This document shows, piece after piece, positions 49,774-59,356 of a stretch of DNA of 64,000 nt. A program made the position numbers and the translations under genes. Within the stretch, counting starts at the first letter, position 1; each line of letters begins with the position of its first letter. The notes under the pieces are model-generated. The model was not told the origin of the DNA, made no database searches, and saw only the letters and a list, made by a program, of their open reading frames with translations. The stretch comes from Effrenium voratum (Eukaryota > Sar > Dinophyceae > Suessiales > Symbiodiniaceae). The stretch covers positions 317,345 through 381,344 of the forward strand of contig CAUJNA010003829.1 of NCBI GenBank assembly GCA_963377175.1, written 5' to 3'.

Positions 49774-50143
49774 TTATACCAGTACGCTTGCGCCTGTGGT
49801 CAGCCGGTCATAAGCGGACTGCCTCTCCAGCATGCGCAGGGCGCGCTGCTGCTCTCTTGTGAGCTGAGGCGCCTCCGGTGGAGCCTCAGCCGGTGCCTCA
49901 GCCGGTGCCTCCGCCGGTGCCTCTGCCGGTGCCTTCCGCCGGCGTCTCAAGTGGGAGCGGCTTTGGCTTGCGCTTTGGAGCAGCCGGCTCAGTAGGCACG
50001 TCCTGCTTCGGTTTGTTCTTGCTCCCAGGGGGCCTGCCCCGCCGTTTCGGTTCCGGCGCAGCGTCCTGCACAGCGTGTGGTGCCTCCGGCGCAGCGTGCG
50101 CCTCCGCCTCTTGCACCTCCGCCTCGTGTTCGGCCGGCTCCAT
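49774..50143 (-). pseudogene. AT-hook basic core-like protein (element B copy, frameshifted)
   Basis: ATG at 50143. AT-hook KRRGRPPGSKNKPKQ at residues 32-46, then Lys/Pro-rich sequence. A frame change near 49,930 leads from an artificial Gly/Thr tail into PAEAPAEAP repeats and the conserved end RMLERQSAYDRLTTGASVLV with stop at 49,774. The PKAA run of element A is absent, so repeat content turns over quickly while the ends stay fixed. Confidence 0.62.
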
Positions 50144-50147
50144 TTAA

Positions 50148-51053
50148 TTATACGTGGTCAAGATATAACACGAACGACAAAGACGACCCGCGAAGCCGGA
50201 CGACGTTGCCGTCCAGGTCGGTCAGGCGGAAGCGCATGTGCCTCAGGGTAACCGGGCCCCTGAGGGCCATGAAGTACCCGTCGTCGGAGCCCGTCTCCAC
50301 AATGGTACCCACTCCGCTCTTCAGCGTGATCTTGGAGAGGATGTCGTCGCCCAGGTTGCCCAGCACTCTGCTGGCGTTGGCCAGCTGGGCGCAGCGCAGG
50401 TAGACCTCGTTGTGTGCCATCATGCGGACGAAATCAAAGACCTGCTGCCCGCCGGAGACGAAGCTCGGGCCCAGCATGTGGTCCACGCTGAAGGGCTTGG
50501 TGGGAGAGGCGGGCGGCGCAGCAGGGTAGTCCGCTGCGTTAGGAAATTGCTGGCGCAGCTCCAGGTTGTTCAGGATCAGCCGGTTGCCGTCGTAGGCAAC
50601 GCTCAGACTGTTTGTGGTCTCGCTATAGGTGGCGGTGGCAAAGTTGGAGCTGACCCAGGCGGCCAGCCGGGTGCCTGTGTAAGCGCCCTCGGGCAGTAGC
50701 GCCCAATTCAGCGTGCCGAGCGCGGCGTCAACCCAGTAGAGGTAGCGGCCGCGGTCCGTGGACAGGAAGCTGTCGGCCAGGCGGATTTTGTAGTCGGCGA
50801 GCCGGGCGTCGCTCTGCAGGTGCAGCGACTCTCCCAGGTCGACCTCAAAGTCGCTGTCCGAGCCGGCCACCCTCTTGCGGCTGTCCACGTAGATCGTCGT
50901 CATCCTTTTCTTTAGGAAGCCACCCGTCCGGCGAACGACGGGCGACTGGACAGCTGCGACGGAAGCGCAGCAGGAGATGTTCTCACACTTCGCGTTGATC
51001 AGCGTGGAGCTGGCGAACAGCTTCTGGCCCAGGAAGCTGAGCGCTGCCCCCAT
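50148..51053 (-). CDS. Minor capsid (penton-like) protein (element B copy)
   Basis: ATG at 51053 (MGAALSFLG) or, internally, at 50903 (MTTIYVDSRKR). Frame intact to LYLDHV. This complete copy shows what the element A version lost: a DGNVVRLR segment before GSSLSFVL. FEVDLGESL and later beta-rich sequence resemble virophage and PLV minor capsid proteins. The start overlaps the end of the ATPase. Confidence 0.75.
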   Translation of the reverse strand: MGAALSFLGQKLFASSTLINAKCENISCCASVAAVQSPVVRRTGGFLKKRMTTIYVDSRKRVAGSDSDFEVDLGESLHLQSDARLADYKIRLADSFLSTDRGRYLYWVDAALGTLNWALLPEGAYTGTRLAAWVSSNFATATYSETTNSLSVAYDGNRLILNNLELRQQFPNAADYPAAPPASPTKPFSVDHMLGPSFVSGGQQVFDFVRMMAHNEVYLRCAQLANASRVLGNLGDDILSKITLKSGVGTIVETGSDDGYFMALRGPVTLRHMRFRLTDLDGNVVRLRGSSLSFVLYLDHV

Positions 51054-51799
51054 CGGAGTCTTTCTCAAGCGCGAAACGCTCTTCGAAGCGCTTGTAGAAC
51101 ATTTCGTTCTTCGGCTTCAGGTAGTACACAAAGAGGAAACTGTAAGGTTCTCGGGTCGCCTGCTCGTACAGCCGGTAGCTGCTCCTTCGGCAGCAGTGCG
51201 CTCAGCTCCTCGATGACGGCATCCAGCTCGTGCTGGTTGCGCAGCCTCCAGCAGCAGAGGAATTGCATGTTGACCCGCACGGCGGCGCTGATGAGCCTCA
51301 GCTTCTGGGAACTCACCCAGGTGCTGATCTGCATGTGCCGGCCCCTGATGAACAGCGTATCCAGGGCGCCGTGAGGCTTGGGCAACTGCGGCGTGTCAGC
51401 AAAGTCGTCGATGACTACAAGCACCTGGTACAGTTTCGTCATTTCCAACTTCTTGGACGCCTCCGTGATCTTGCGCTGCTGCTGGATGATGCGCCGCAGC
51501 GCCGCCTCGTCCCACTCGTCCCAATACGTCTGCTCCCGCTCTGTGTTCACCCCCAGGTCCTCCTCAATGTACTTCTTGACGGGTATCCAGCCGTCGTCTA
51601 TGTTGACACGCGGGCTGAAGATGTAAATTCTCTCAAAGACGCCGCGATACTGCTCCAGAATCAGGCTGATCAGAGCCACGGTTTTGCCCGATTTTGATGG
51701 CCCGAGGAAGATGCCCGTGCATGGCACCAGGGGCACCACGGGGTCAGAGGGCTGCTTACTGTTATACTCTGTCGTAGGAAACAGCTTGATCTTCCCCAT
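50983..51799 (-). pseudogene. Packaging ATPase (element B copy, 2-base deletion)
   Basis: ATG at 51799 (MGKIKLFPTTEY). Walker A GPSKSGKT and Walker B VLVVIDDFAD as in element A, about 90 percent matching by eye. Compared with A, two bases are missing at about 51,175 (KEQL), after which the frame goes wrong and stops at 51,065. The natural frame can be followed to TGA at 50,983. The lost part is only the last 65 residues. Confidence 0.82.
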
Positions 51800-51837
51800 G
51801 CTTTTAAAACAGGCATGCAGCTAAAGTATATGGGTAA

Positions 51838-52008
51838 GTTGTGGCATCTGGACGAACATGCGCTGGGCGCCCAGCTGCGGACTCTGCGGGCCCGGCAACC
51901 GCTGCGAGGCCTGGGAGAACGGCAGGCACGCACGCGCCGCACAAAGGGGTCCCCGGAAAATCGGCCAGCGCTACGAGAACGTTCGCAGGCAGTCCCGTGA
52001 GCTGCTCC
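51838..52008 (+). pseudogene. C5 methyltransferase fragment (element B)
   Basis: Reads IWTNMRWAPSCGLCGPGNRCEAWENGRH through QSRELL, matching the C-terminal third of the element A enzyme. It stops matching at 52,008, exactly where the opposite-strand gene also loses its match, and its own last 20 codons are at 43,816-43,880. The N-terminal two thirds are missing. Confidence 0.72.
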
Positions 52009-52012
52009 AGGC

Positions 52013-53365
52013 CCGCCAGCCGCTGGCCCCGGTACTCCTGGTCCAACCCCTCGCACCAGCGCCGCAGCAGCTCGTGCTCCTCGGGCAGCTCACGGATTCG
52101 CATGCCGCACCTCAGCCTCAGCCCGCTGTACTGGGAGGGACTGCTGAGGGTCACTTTGGGGCTCTCCCCGGCCGCCATCAAGTCTCGCCGCGCCTCCCGT
52201 AGGTCCTCGCACCTGAACAGCCCCGGCTCCAAAGGCAGCGCGGGGTCAAAACGCTTCCACTCGACTATCGGCGGCAGCTCCTGCCGCGCCTCGCCGCGGT
52301 ACAGCGTGCGCCACGCATCCCGCTCCAGCACGCGCTTCACGCACCGGTACATGTAGCAGTGCCCGTTGAAGCACAGGAAGCACACGGTGCGGTGTCTCGT
52401 CAGTGCAGGGTCGTAGCTGTCCACCACGTCGCCCTGCGAGCTCAGGAACCGCATAGGGGCGTCGCGCCAGACGCAGAACTGCCGGACCTCCTCGGCCGAG
52501 ACGCCCAGGCTCCGCCAGTCGTGGCAGAGCATGGTGTCGAAGTCCGCACTGACCTCCTCGAGGCTAAGCTGCAGCAGCTCCGCAAGCTGCCGGGCCACGC
52601 AGAGCGGCTTGTCCACGAAGGCACTGGCCAGCACGTCCTCCTCGCAGGGCAGCTGGAAGCTCACGCATCGCAGCCCCTGCATGCGCTGCCGCAGCAGCGT
52701 CTCCACCTCCGTCCGCGAGTTCCGGTAGTGCGTGCTCTGCGTGCTGACCACCCAGCGCCCCTCGGGGTCCAGGTAGTACGTCTCGTCCGAGAGCTGGAGG
52801 ATGGGCCCCGCGGGGTCCCGAGGGAGGCCTCCACCCCCCGCCGCACGCGCTGCGCCACCTGCTCCTCGGTGAGTCCCGCGGGGTGCCGAGTCATGGCGCC
52901 CCCGAGCTCGTTGATCGGTAGCCAGTCTTTCCGCTCGTAGGCCGCGCCCGCGTTCCGCCCGCTGCGCCGCCGGCCGCGGATGACCACCGGTACGTGGACC
53001 AGGTACTCATAGTACTTGTCTCGGAAGAAGGCCTTCCCCAGCTTGGTGAGCCGGTGCTCGCCGTCGCCCTCCAAAGTCCGCACGAGCTTCTTCTGCCCGT
53101 TGCGCAGGAGAATGTAGTCGTTGGGCCCCTCGCGGATGAGGGGCTGGTTGTAGTCAAAGTCCTTGGTGGGGGGGCGCAGCCCCAGGTGCGAGTAGTAGTG
53201 CTGCCCCGCTCGGGTCAGCTGCCCGTCCGTGCGCGCGAGCAGCGCGTAGGCGCCCGCCCCTCTGTGTAGGTTCAACACAACGGAGCCATCCGCCGTCGTG
53301 CGACCCCTGGCGCCCATATCCGCCGCCTCGCTGATGTGTTGTCGTTGTCTCATCCAACTTGCCAT
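52013..53365 (-). pseudogene. First third of the composite replication protein of element B
   Basis: ATG at 53365 (MASWMRQRQH). About 450 residues with a frame change near 52,820, where YYLDPEGRWVVSTQ takes over. Segments such as FDYNQPLIREGPNDYILLR and a Cys-rich GHCYMYRCVKR are not known to me as named domains. After RGQRLAGLE (52,013) the sequence jumps; the continuation EVFLKLLK is at 43,877 on the other strand. Together with 43,868-46,095 the protein would be about 1,190 residues. Confidence 0.65.
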
Positions 53366-54140
53366 TCTTTTTTACGGGGCCAGATTTTTTTGTCGGTCGG
53401 CCGGGCCGCAACTTTCCGAGGCATCTGTGCAGGATTTTGCATGATTTGCATGGCCACCAGAACGTTCGATGTCTGCGTGGATTGATGAGGGAGAGGGAGC
53501 TGGAGGGTTGCTGTTGGCGATGCTGCCCCAACTTAGGGGTGTGGAAACAGAGGTCCGTTTTCACGCCCCCGAAGCTGTCAGGGTCTCTTCTAAGGCGGCT
53601 TCATTGGCGCCAACAACACCGTCGATTTTGGAGCTTATCCATGTGCAATCAACACTATGCGCCAGCCACGGAAACCCAGCTTGCCAGCCTGTGACCCCTT
53701 CTCGATTTTGGCATGACATGTTTTTCTTGCATGCGTTTTGCGTGGGTTTTTGCACGGATGTCACGTCGATTTTTTTGCATGATTTTGCTTGCTAGGGGAC
53801 CTTTCCGTGTGGAGCGGATTCGTGTGGCAAATCTTCAGATGAGAACTTGCATCGAAGGTTCTTTGCGCCATTTGTCACTGAATTTGCTTTTCCTGAACCG
53901 AAGGTTCATAAAGTTTTATAGGTGCAGGTGTGATCGTGTTCGCTGTGTTGAAAGAACAGTGAGCCTGAAAATCCAGAACTTGCGGACTGTGTTCCCTCGA
54001 AGAGTGGGCTTGGTAAGGAACCAAGCCAAACGTGTGGAGCCCTTGGCAACCCTCAGCCGAAAATGGTTCGGTTTGGGGGCCGACGATTTAGTTTTTGAAT
54101 TCTCGATGGATGTGATTTCTTTGCAAGCTAACAGACTCAC
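53366..54140. other. Intergenic DNA, no gene seen
   Basis: No credible frame. Words such as 'tttttgcatgattttgcttg' (53,770-53,790) and 'ttttgcacggatg' relate it to the satellite at 7,308-7,512. Confidence 0.5.
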
Positions 54141-54144
54141 ACTG

Positions 54145-54200
54145 CAAAAGCGCGCCGCGCGCGCGCCGCGCGCGCGCGCGCGCGCGTCCGGGTACCAGGG
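54145..54200. repeat. Alternating CG tract (copy 2)
   Basis: Same compound as 43,300-43,350 ('gcaaaagcgcgccg', (CG)n, 'tccgggtaccaggg') and same orientation, 10.85 kb away, on the other side of element B. Confidence 0.7.
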
Positions 54201-54249
54201 CCAAACACGGTTCCTAAAAGGTAGTTCCTAATTTGGACACCCGTTGCAT

Positions 54250-54277
54250 GCAGTCACCTGTACATGTAGGTGACTGC
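54250..54277. other. Perfect 10-bp hairpin
   Basis: GCAGTCACCT at 54,250-54,259 pairs with AGGTGACTGC at 54,268-54,277 around an 8-base loop. No run of T follows, so it is not a terminator-like structure. Confidence 0.6.
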
Positions 54278-54718
54278 GTCGTTTGCCCTAGTAAGGAATG
54301 AACAGTTTGGCCCAAGGACTTAAACCGCTTTCCCTTCGGGATGGCTGACACGCTTGGATCTGGTTTTCCTCACCTGTAGCTATAAGGGCCTTGTCTTGAA
54401 GGATGCAGTTGCAAACAGCTTCAGTGGCGCTCAGTAGCATGCAGAACAGGAGCACTGGGTTCCCTATATTATTGCCAAATCGGTGGGCAAAGATGTTCCG
54501 ATTGCAGGTCAACTCCTGCTCTTTGACACGGGATTCCCCCATTCTGTCCCACACGACCATTGAATCAAGGCGCAATCTATTCATTGAAAATCTGGGTTCT
54601 TGACAAGGACACCAATGGAAAATACCTCTTCGGGGGTGCTTGCATGACGCAAACCCGTTTGGTGTTTTTTTGCAAGCAGACTGTGCCGTAATCGGACTTG
54701 ATCTGCGGGCAGGGCTCG

Positions 54719-55165
54719 AGCGCAACAGCACCAGCAACAGCACCAGCACCAGCAACAGCACCAGCACCAGCAACAGCACTGGCTCGGGTAGCGGGCAAGC
54801 TTCGGGTAGCGGGGCAAGGGTTCTGGCAAGGCTTCGGGTAGCGGGGCAAGCTTCGGGTAGCGGGGCAAGCTTCGGGTAGCGGGGCAAGGGTTCTGGCAAG
54901 GCCGGTAGCGGGGCAAGGGTTCTGGCAAGGCTTCCGGTAGCGGGGCAAGCTTCGGGTAGCGGGGCAAGCTTCGGGTAGCGGGGCAAGCTTCGGGTAGCGG
55001 GGCAAGGGTTCTGGCAAGGCCGGTAGCGGGGCAAGGGTTCTGGCAAGGCTTCGGGTAGCGGGGCAAGCTTCGGGTAGCGGGGCAAGCTTCGGGTAGCGGG
55101 GCAAAGGTTCTGGCAAGGCTTCGGGTAGCGGGGCAAAGTTTCGGGTAGCAGCAGCATCAACAGCT
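54719..55165. repeat. Minisatellite (CAGCAC then TTCGGGTAGCGGGGCAAG)
   Basis: A (AACAGCACCAGC)n stretch of about 60 bases leads into about 24 units of 'ttcgggtagcggggcaag' mixed with 'ggttctggcaaggc'. Long minus-strand frames with PLPEA repeats are by-products. Confidence 0.85.
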
Positions 55166-55606
55166 GCGTCAACAGCAGCATCCACGACAGCATCAACAGC
55201 GCCCGCGCTCGCCCCTCGCGATGGCGGATGGCGGAGAGGCTGTGTTTTTTTCCTTGCAAAACCATGCCCTTTTTTTGCGTCTCAGGACCAATCCTGGGGG
55301 CCCTGGCTGGGCCTGGTGGGCGTTCCTGTTTTTTTCAGGGTCCTTTTTTTGCTTCCTCTGCTAGGAGTCGCAGGGCTCCGGCGGAGAGGACGTTTGGGTC
55401 GTTGTCAGGGGGGAGGGGTTTCTTTTTTCTCCTGTCAGGAGTGGAATGCCACCGCGTGGAGCGGGCGGGAGGCCGGTCGAGCGCTCGCACGCGCGTCGTT
55501 CGATTTTTTTCCTGCTGCCAGGAGGGAGCCTGGCCCGGCGGTTGGCAGGACGGCCGAGGGTTTTTTTTTGGGAGGGGTTCCCCTTTTTTTTTTCCGTGCC
55601 CGCCAG
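55166..55606 (+). other. Poly-T-punctuated GC-rich DNA, possible upstream exons
   Basis: Several runs of 6-10 T followed by TCAG|G or CAG|G (55,290, 55,345, 55,436, 55,524) look like acceptors of the gene annotated next. Donors and a start codon cannot be fixed; 'gcgatggcggatggcgg' near 55,218 contains candidate ATGs. Confidence 0.35.
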
Positions 55607-56230
55607 GCGGCTTGGGGGGCGAGCCGCAGGCGCGTTCTTCGTCGTTCGCCTTTTTTTCTCGGTTTTTGCGTCGCTCGCGGAGGCCCCCGGCCTCCAAACG
55701 GCGGAGGGAGGCGGAGTTCAACTCCGCCAAGGCGCGTTTTTCCCCTTCATTTTTCCTTTTTTTCCGCTCGCCTGGCAGGACCGTGCGCGCGTTGAGCTCG
55801 CCGTGAAGGCGCGTTCTTCGTCGCTCGGATGCCGGCCTTTTTTTTCCTGTCAGGACGAGAAGCTCAACGCCGCGGAGACCCGTGCCTCCGTGGCGGAGGC
55901 ACGGGTGCTGGCCCACGAACAGGAGAAGGCGCGACCCCTTTTTTTTTCGGGGTTGGGCGGGACCCGCAAACCCGTTTTGCAGGTGAACCTGATGAAGGAG
56001 ATCGCCTCGCAGGCGCGTTTCCCTTCCTTCTTTTCCCCCCATTTTGGGGGGGTTTTCCCTGGTCAGGCCACACGCGTGGCGGTCTTGGAGGAGGCCTTGC
56101 GGAACGAGAAAGCCTGGAAGCAGGGGTTCCAGGCCCGCTGCCGGGCGTCTTTTTCGTTTCCCCCCCCTGCCCTCCCGTTGCGCCCCAGGCGGAGGCCATC
56201 GCGCTCCGGCGAGAGGTCGAGCGCCTCCAG
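55607..56230 (+). CDS. Spliced host gene fragment, coiled-coil protein with GC-AG micro-introns
   Basis: Seven exons can be read: 55,607-55,629, 55,683-55,731, 55,779-55,808, 55,854-55,928, 55,983-56,012, 56,067-56,132 and 56,189-56,230. All six introns are 45-56 nt, start GC (mostly GCGCG) after AG, contain a pyrimidine run and end AG before G. Exon lengths keep one frame throughout: 23+49, 30, 75, 30, 66 and 42. The product (EAEFNSAK, DRARVELAVK, DEKLNAAETRASVAEARV, VNLMKEIASQ, ATRVAVLEEALRNEK, AEAIALRREVERLQ) is a continuous charged coiled coil. Both ends are uncertain; more exons probably follow to about 56,430. Confidence 0.55.
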
Positions 56231-56451
56231 GCTCATCCGTCGGCCGTTGAAATCGATCGGCTTCGCTTTCGTGCCAGGCCGCGGCGCCGCCTTCGAAGCG
56301 TGGCCGTGGCCGAGGACCCCCTCGCCGTCGTTTTCCCCCTTTTTTTTTCCGATCGATCCCTCGCAGGAGCGTGAGCCGGCGCGACCTTCCTCGGCCTCGA
56401 CCTGGAAAAAGCGCTCGGGCCCGCGGCCTTTTTTTTTTTGGGTTTTTTTTC

Positions 56452-56690
56452 CAGTGCCGAGCGGGCACTTAGGAGTGCCGAGCGGGCACTTAGGAGTGCC
56501 GAGCGGGCACTTTAGGTTAAGAGGTGCCGAGCGGGCACAGTGCCGAGCGGGCACTCTAGATTAGGAGTAGGCAGTGCCGAGCGGGCACTGTAGGTTAGGG
56601 GGTGCCGAGCGGGCACAGTGCCGAGCGGGCACTTTAGGGGTAGGAGTGCCGAGCGGGCACGGTGCCGAGCGGGCACGTAGGATAGTACGG
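56452..56690. repeat. Hairpin repeat array (GTGCCGAGCGGGCAC), second locus
   Basis: About 11 copies of the same 15-mer as at 7,600-7,955, with spacers such as 'ttagga' and 'ttaggtta'. Confidence 0.85.
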
Positions 56691-57025
56691 GTTCGGCCAA
56701 CGGCCCCCTTAGTACGAGTTCACCCAACGGCCCCCTTAGTACGGGTTCGCCCAACGGCTTAGTACGGGTTCGCCCAACGGCCCATAGTACTGGTTCGCCC
56801 AACGGCCCCCTTAGTACGGGTTCGCCCAACCTCGTTTGATACTGGCTCGCCCAACGGCCCATAGTACTGGTTCGCCCAACGGCCCCCTTAGTACGGGTTC
56901 GCCCAACGGCCCCCTTAGTACGGGTTCGCCCAACGGCCCCCTTAGTACGGGGTCGCCCAACGGCCCATAGTACTGGTCCGCCCAACCTCGTTTGATACTG
57001 GCTCGCCCAACTGGCCTAGCTCTGG
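56690..57025. repeat. Tandem repeat array III, second locus
   Basis: About 12 units of 'agtac[gt]ggttcgcccaacg' plus 'gcccccttagtacgggttc' type spacers; follows the hairpin array as at 8,040-9,290 and shares 'cctcgtttgatactggctcg' with it. Confidence 0.85.
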
Positions 57026-57039
57026 GCCCCCCCCCTGAG

Positions 57040-57640
57040 GCGGTTTTTTATTTATATAAAAATCTAAATGCTTCCATCCCTGGCAGGTTGTCTCCCGTGC
57101 TTTCTGTGCCCCTCTGAGGCGGTTTTTTATTTATATAAAAATCTAAATGCTTCCATCCCTGGCAGGTTGTCTCCCGTGCTTTCTGTGCCCCCTGAGGCGG
57201 TTTTTTATTTTTATAAAAATCTAAATGCTTCCATCCCTGGCAGGTTGTCTCCCGTGCTTTCTGTGCCCCCTGAGGCGGTTTTTTATTTATATAAAAATCT
57301 AAATGCTTCCATCCCTGGCAGGTAGTCTCCCGTGCTTTCTGTGCCCCTCTGAGGCGGTTTTTTATTTATATAAAAATCTAAATGCTTCCATCCCTGGCAG
57401 GTTGTCTCCCGTGCTTTCTGTGCCCCCTGAGGCGGCTTTTTATTTATATAAAAATCTAAATGCTTCGATCCCTGGCAGGTTGTCCCCGTGCTTTCTGTGC
57501 CCCCTTGAGGCGGTTTTCCACAGGCATTTATATTTTTATATAAATAAAAAAGCGCCTCAGGGGGGCACGGAAAGCATGGGAGACAGCCTGCCAGGGATGG
57601 AAGCATTTAGATTTTTATATAAATAAAAAAGCCATCCTCA
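57040..57640. repeat. Satellite IV, about 86-bp unit, forward block
   Basis: Six units of 'ttttttatttatataaaaatc', 'taaatgcttccatccctggc' and 'tttctgtgccccctgaggcgg', then one unit in reverse at 57,530-57,640. A single related piece lies at 43,725-43,800. Confidence 0.85.
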
Positions 57641-57790
57641 TCCTTGAGGTGTGTGATATAGGGATGCCAACATGCGAAGCGCACGGAGCTGAGTTCCAGG
57701 TCGTTGGGCGAAGCAGTATTAATCCTACGTGCCCACTCGGCACTGCCCAAAAAACCTCCCCCCAGCGCCAGACCCAGGCCATTTGACAAG
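57641..57790. other. Short unique spacer
   Basis: No frame or repeat seen. Confidence 0.4.
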
Positions 57791-58600
57791 CCGCGAGGAA
57801 GTATTATTTTCTTTTTTTTTTTAAATAAAATTTTATATTTTATATAAAACTAACTAAACGCATGCATTCCTTGTCAGACTGCCTGCAGAGGGATTGAAGC
57901 ATTTAGATTTTATATGAACAAAACCGCCTCAAGGGGCACAGAGCTAGGCCATTTGACAAGCCGCGAGGAAGTATTCTTTTCTTTTTTTTAAAAAAAATAA
58001 AGTTTTTATTTTATATAAAAAGCTAAACGCGCGCATTCCTTGTCAGACTGCCTGCAGAGGGATTGAAGCATTTAGCTTTTTAGAAAAATAAAACCGCCTC
58101 AAGGGGCACAGAGCTAGGCCATTTGACAAGCCGCGAGGAAGTATTCTTTTCTTTTTTTTTAAAATTATTAAAGTTTTCATTTTATATAAAAACTAAACGC
58201 ATGCATTCCTTGTCAGACTGCCTGCAGAGGGATTGAAGCATTAAGATTTTATATGAACACAACCGCCTCAAGGGGCACAGAGCTAGGCCATTTGACAAGC
58301 CGCGAGGAAGTATTCTTTTCTTTTTTTTTTTAAAAAAATAAAGTTTTTATTTTATATAAAAAGCTAAACGCGCGCATTCCTTGTCAGACTGCCTGCAGAG
58401 GGATTGAAGCATTTAGCTTTTTAGAAAAATAAAACCGCCTCAAGGGGCACAGAGCTAGGCCATTTGACAAGCCGCGAGGAAGTGTTTCGATTAAAAAAAA
58501 GAAGTTTTTATTTTATATAAAACCTAAACGCTCGCATTCCTTGTCAGACTGCCTGCAGCGGGATTGAAGCATTTGTTTTTTTAGAAAAATAAAACCGCCT
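57791..58600. repeat. Satellite V, about 180-bp unit, five copies
   Basis: Each unit has 'ggccatttgacaagccgcg', 'aggaagtattcttttc', a T/A-rich tract, 'cattccttgtcagactgcc' and 'gcctcaaggggcacagagc'. It shares its last part with satellite IV. Confidence 0.85.
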
Positions 58601-59165
58601 CAAGGTGCACAGAAAGCACGGGATGCCAGGATCGAAGCATTTAGATTTTTATATAAATAAAAAAGCGCCTCAGGGGGGCACGGAAAGCATGGGAGACAGC
58701 CTGCCAGGGATCGAAGCATTTAGATTTTTATATAAATAAAAAACCGCCTCAGGGCGGCACGGAAAGCACGGGAGACAACCTGCCAGGGATGGAAGCATTT
58801 AGATTTTTATATAAATAAAAAACCGCCTCAGGGAGGCACAGAAAGCACGGGAGATAACCTGCCAGGGATGGAAGCATTTAGATTTTTATTTAAATAAAAA
58901 ACCGCCTCAGGGAGGCACAGAAAGCACGGGATGCCAGGGATGGAAGCATTTAGATTTTTATATAAATAAAACCGCCTCAGGGGGGCACAGAAAGCAGGGA
59001 TGCCAGGGATCGAAGCACGAGGGATCGAAGCATTTAGATTTTTATATAAATAAAACCGCCTCAGGGGGGCACAGAAAGCACGGGATGCCAGGGATCGAAG
59101 CACGAGGGATCGAAGCATTTAGATTTTTATATAAATAAAAAACCGCCTCAGGGGGGGGCACAGAA
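58601..59165. repeat. Satellite IV, reverse block
   Basis: Six to seven units of the 57,040 family in the opposite orientation ('ccgcctcagggaggcacag', 'ggaagcatttagatttttat'). With the forward block they enclose satellite V. Confidence 0.85.
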
Positions 59166-59356
59166 CTAGGCCATTTGACAAGCATCTCCAGGACCGGGTG
59201 GAGTTGCCGCTCAGACGCCTTCGACTTCGGCTGCTGTTTCCGAATGTCCGGGGCCTGGTTGCCAGTCATTGCCAAGCATTCGGGTACTTGCTGGGTCGTG
59301 CCATCTTTATCTTTTGAAGCATTTTCTCAGAAGGAACTTAGCTTTCGACACCTACC

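Noticed and set aside
54577..55265. Minus-strand frames with repeated PLPEACPATRS-type sequence
   Set aside because: Pure minisatellite translation, open in more than one frame.
55335..56468. 377-codon minus-strand frame
   Set aside because: It reads through pyrimidine tracts as Lys/Arg runs; the plus-strand exon-intron reading explains the same DNA better.
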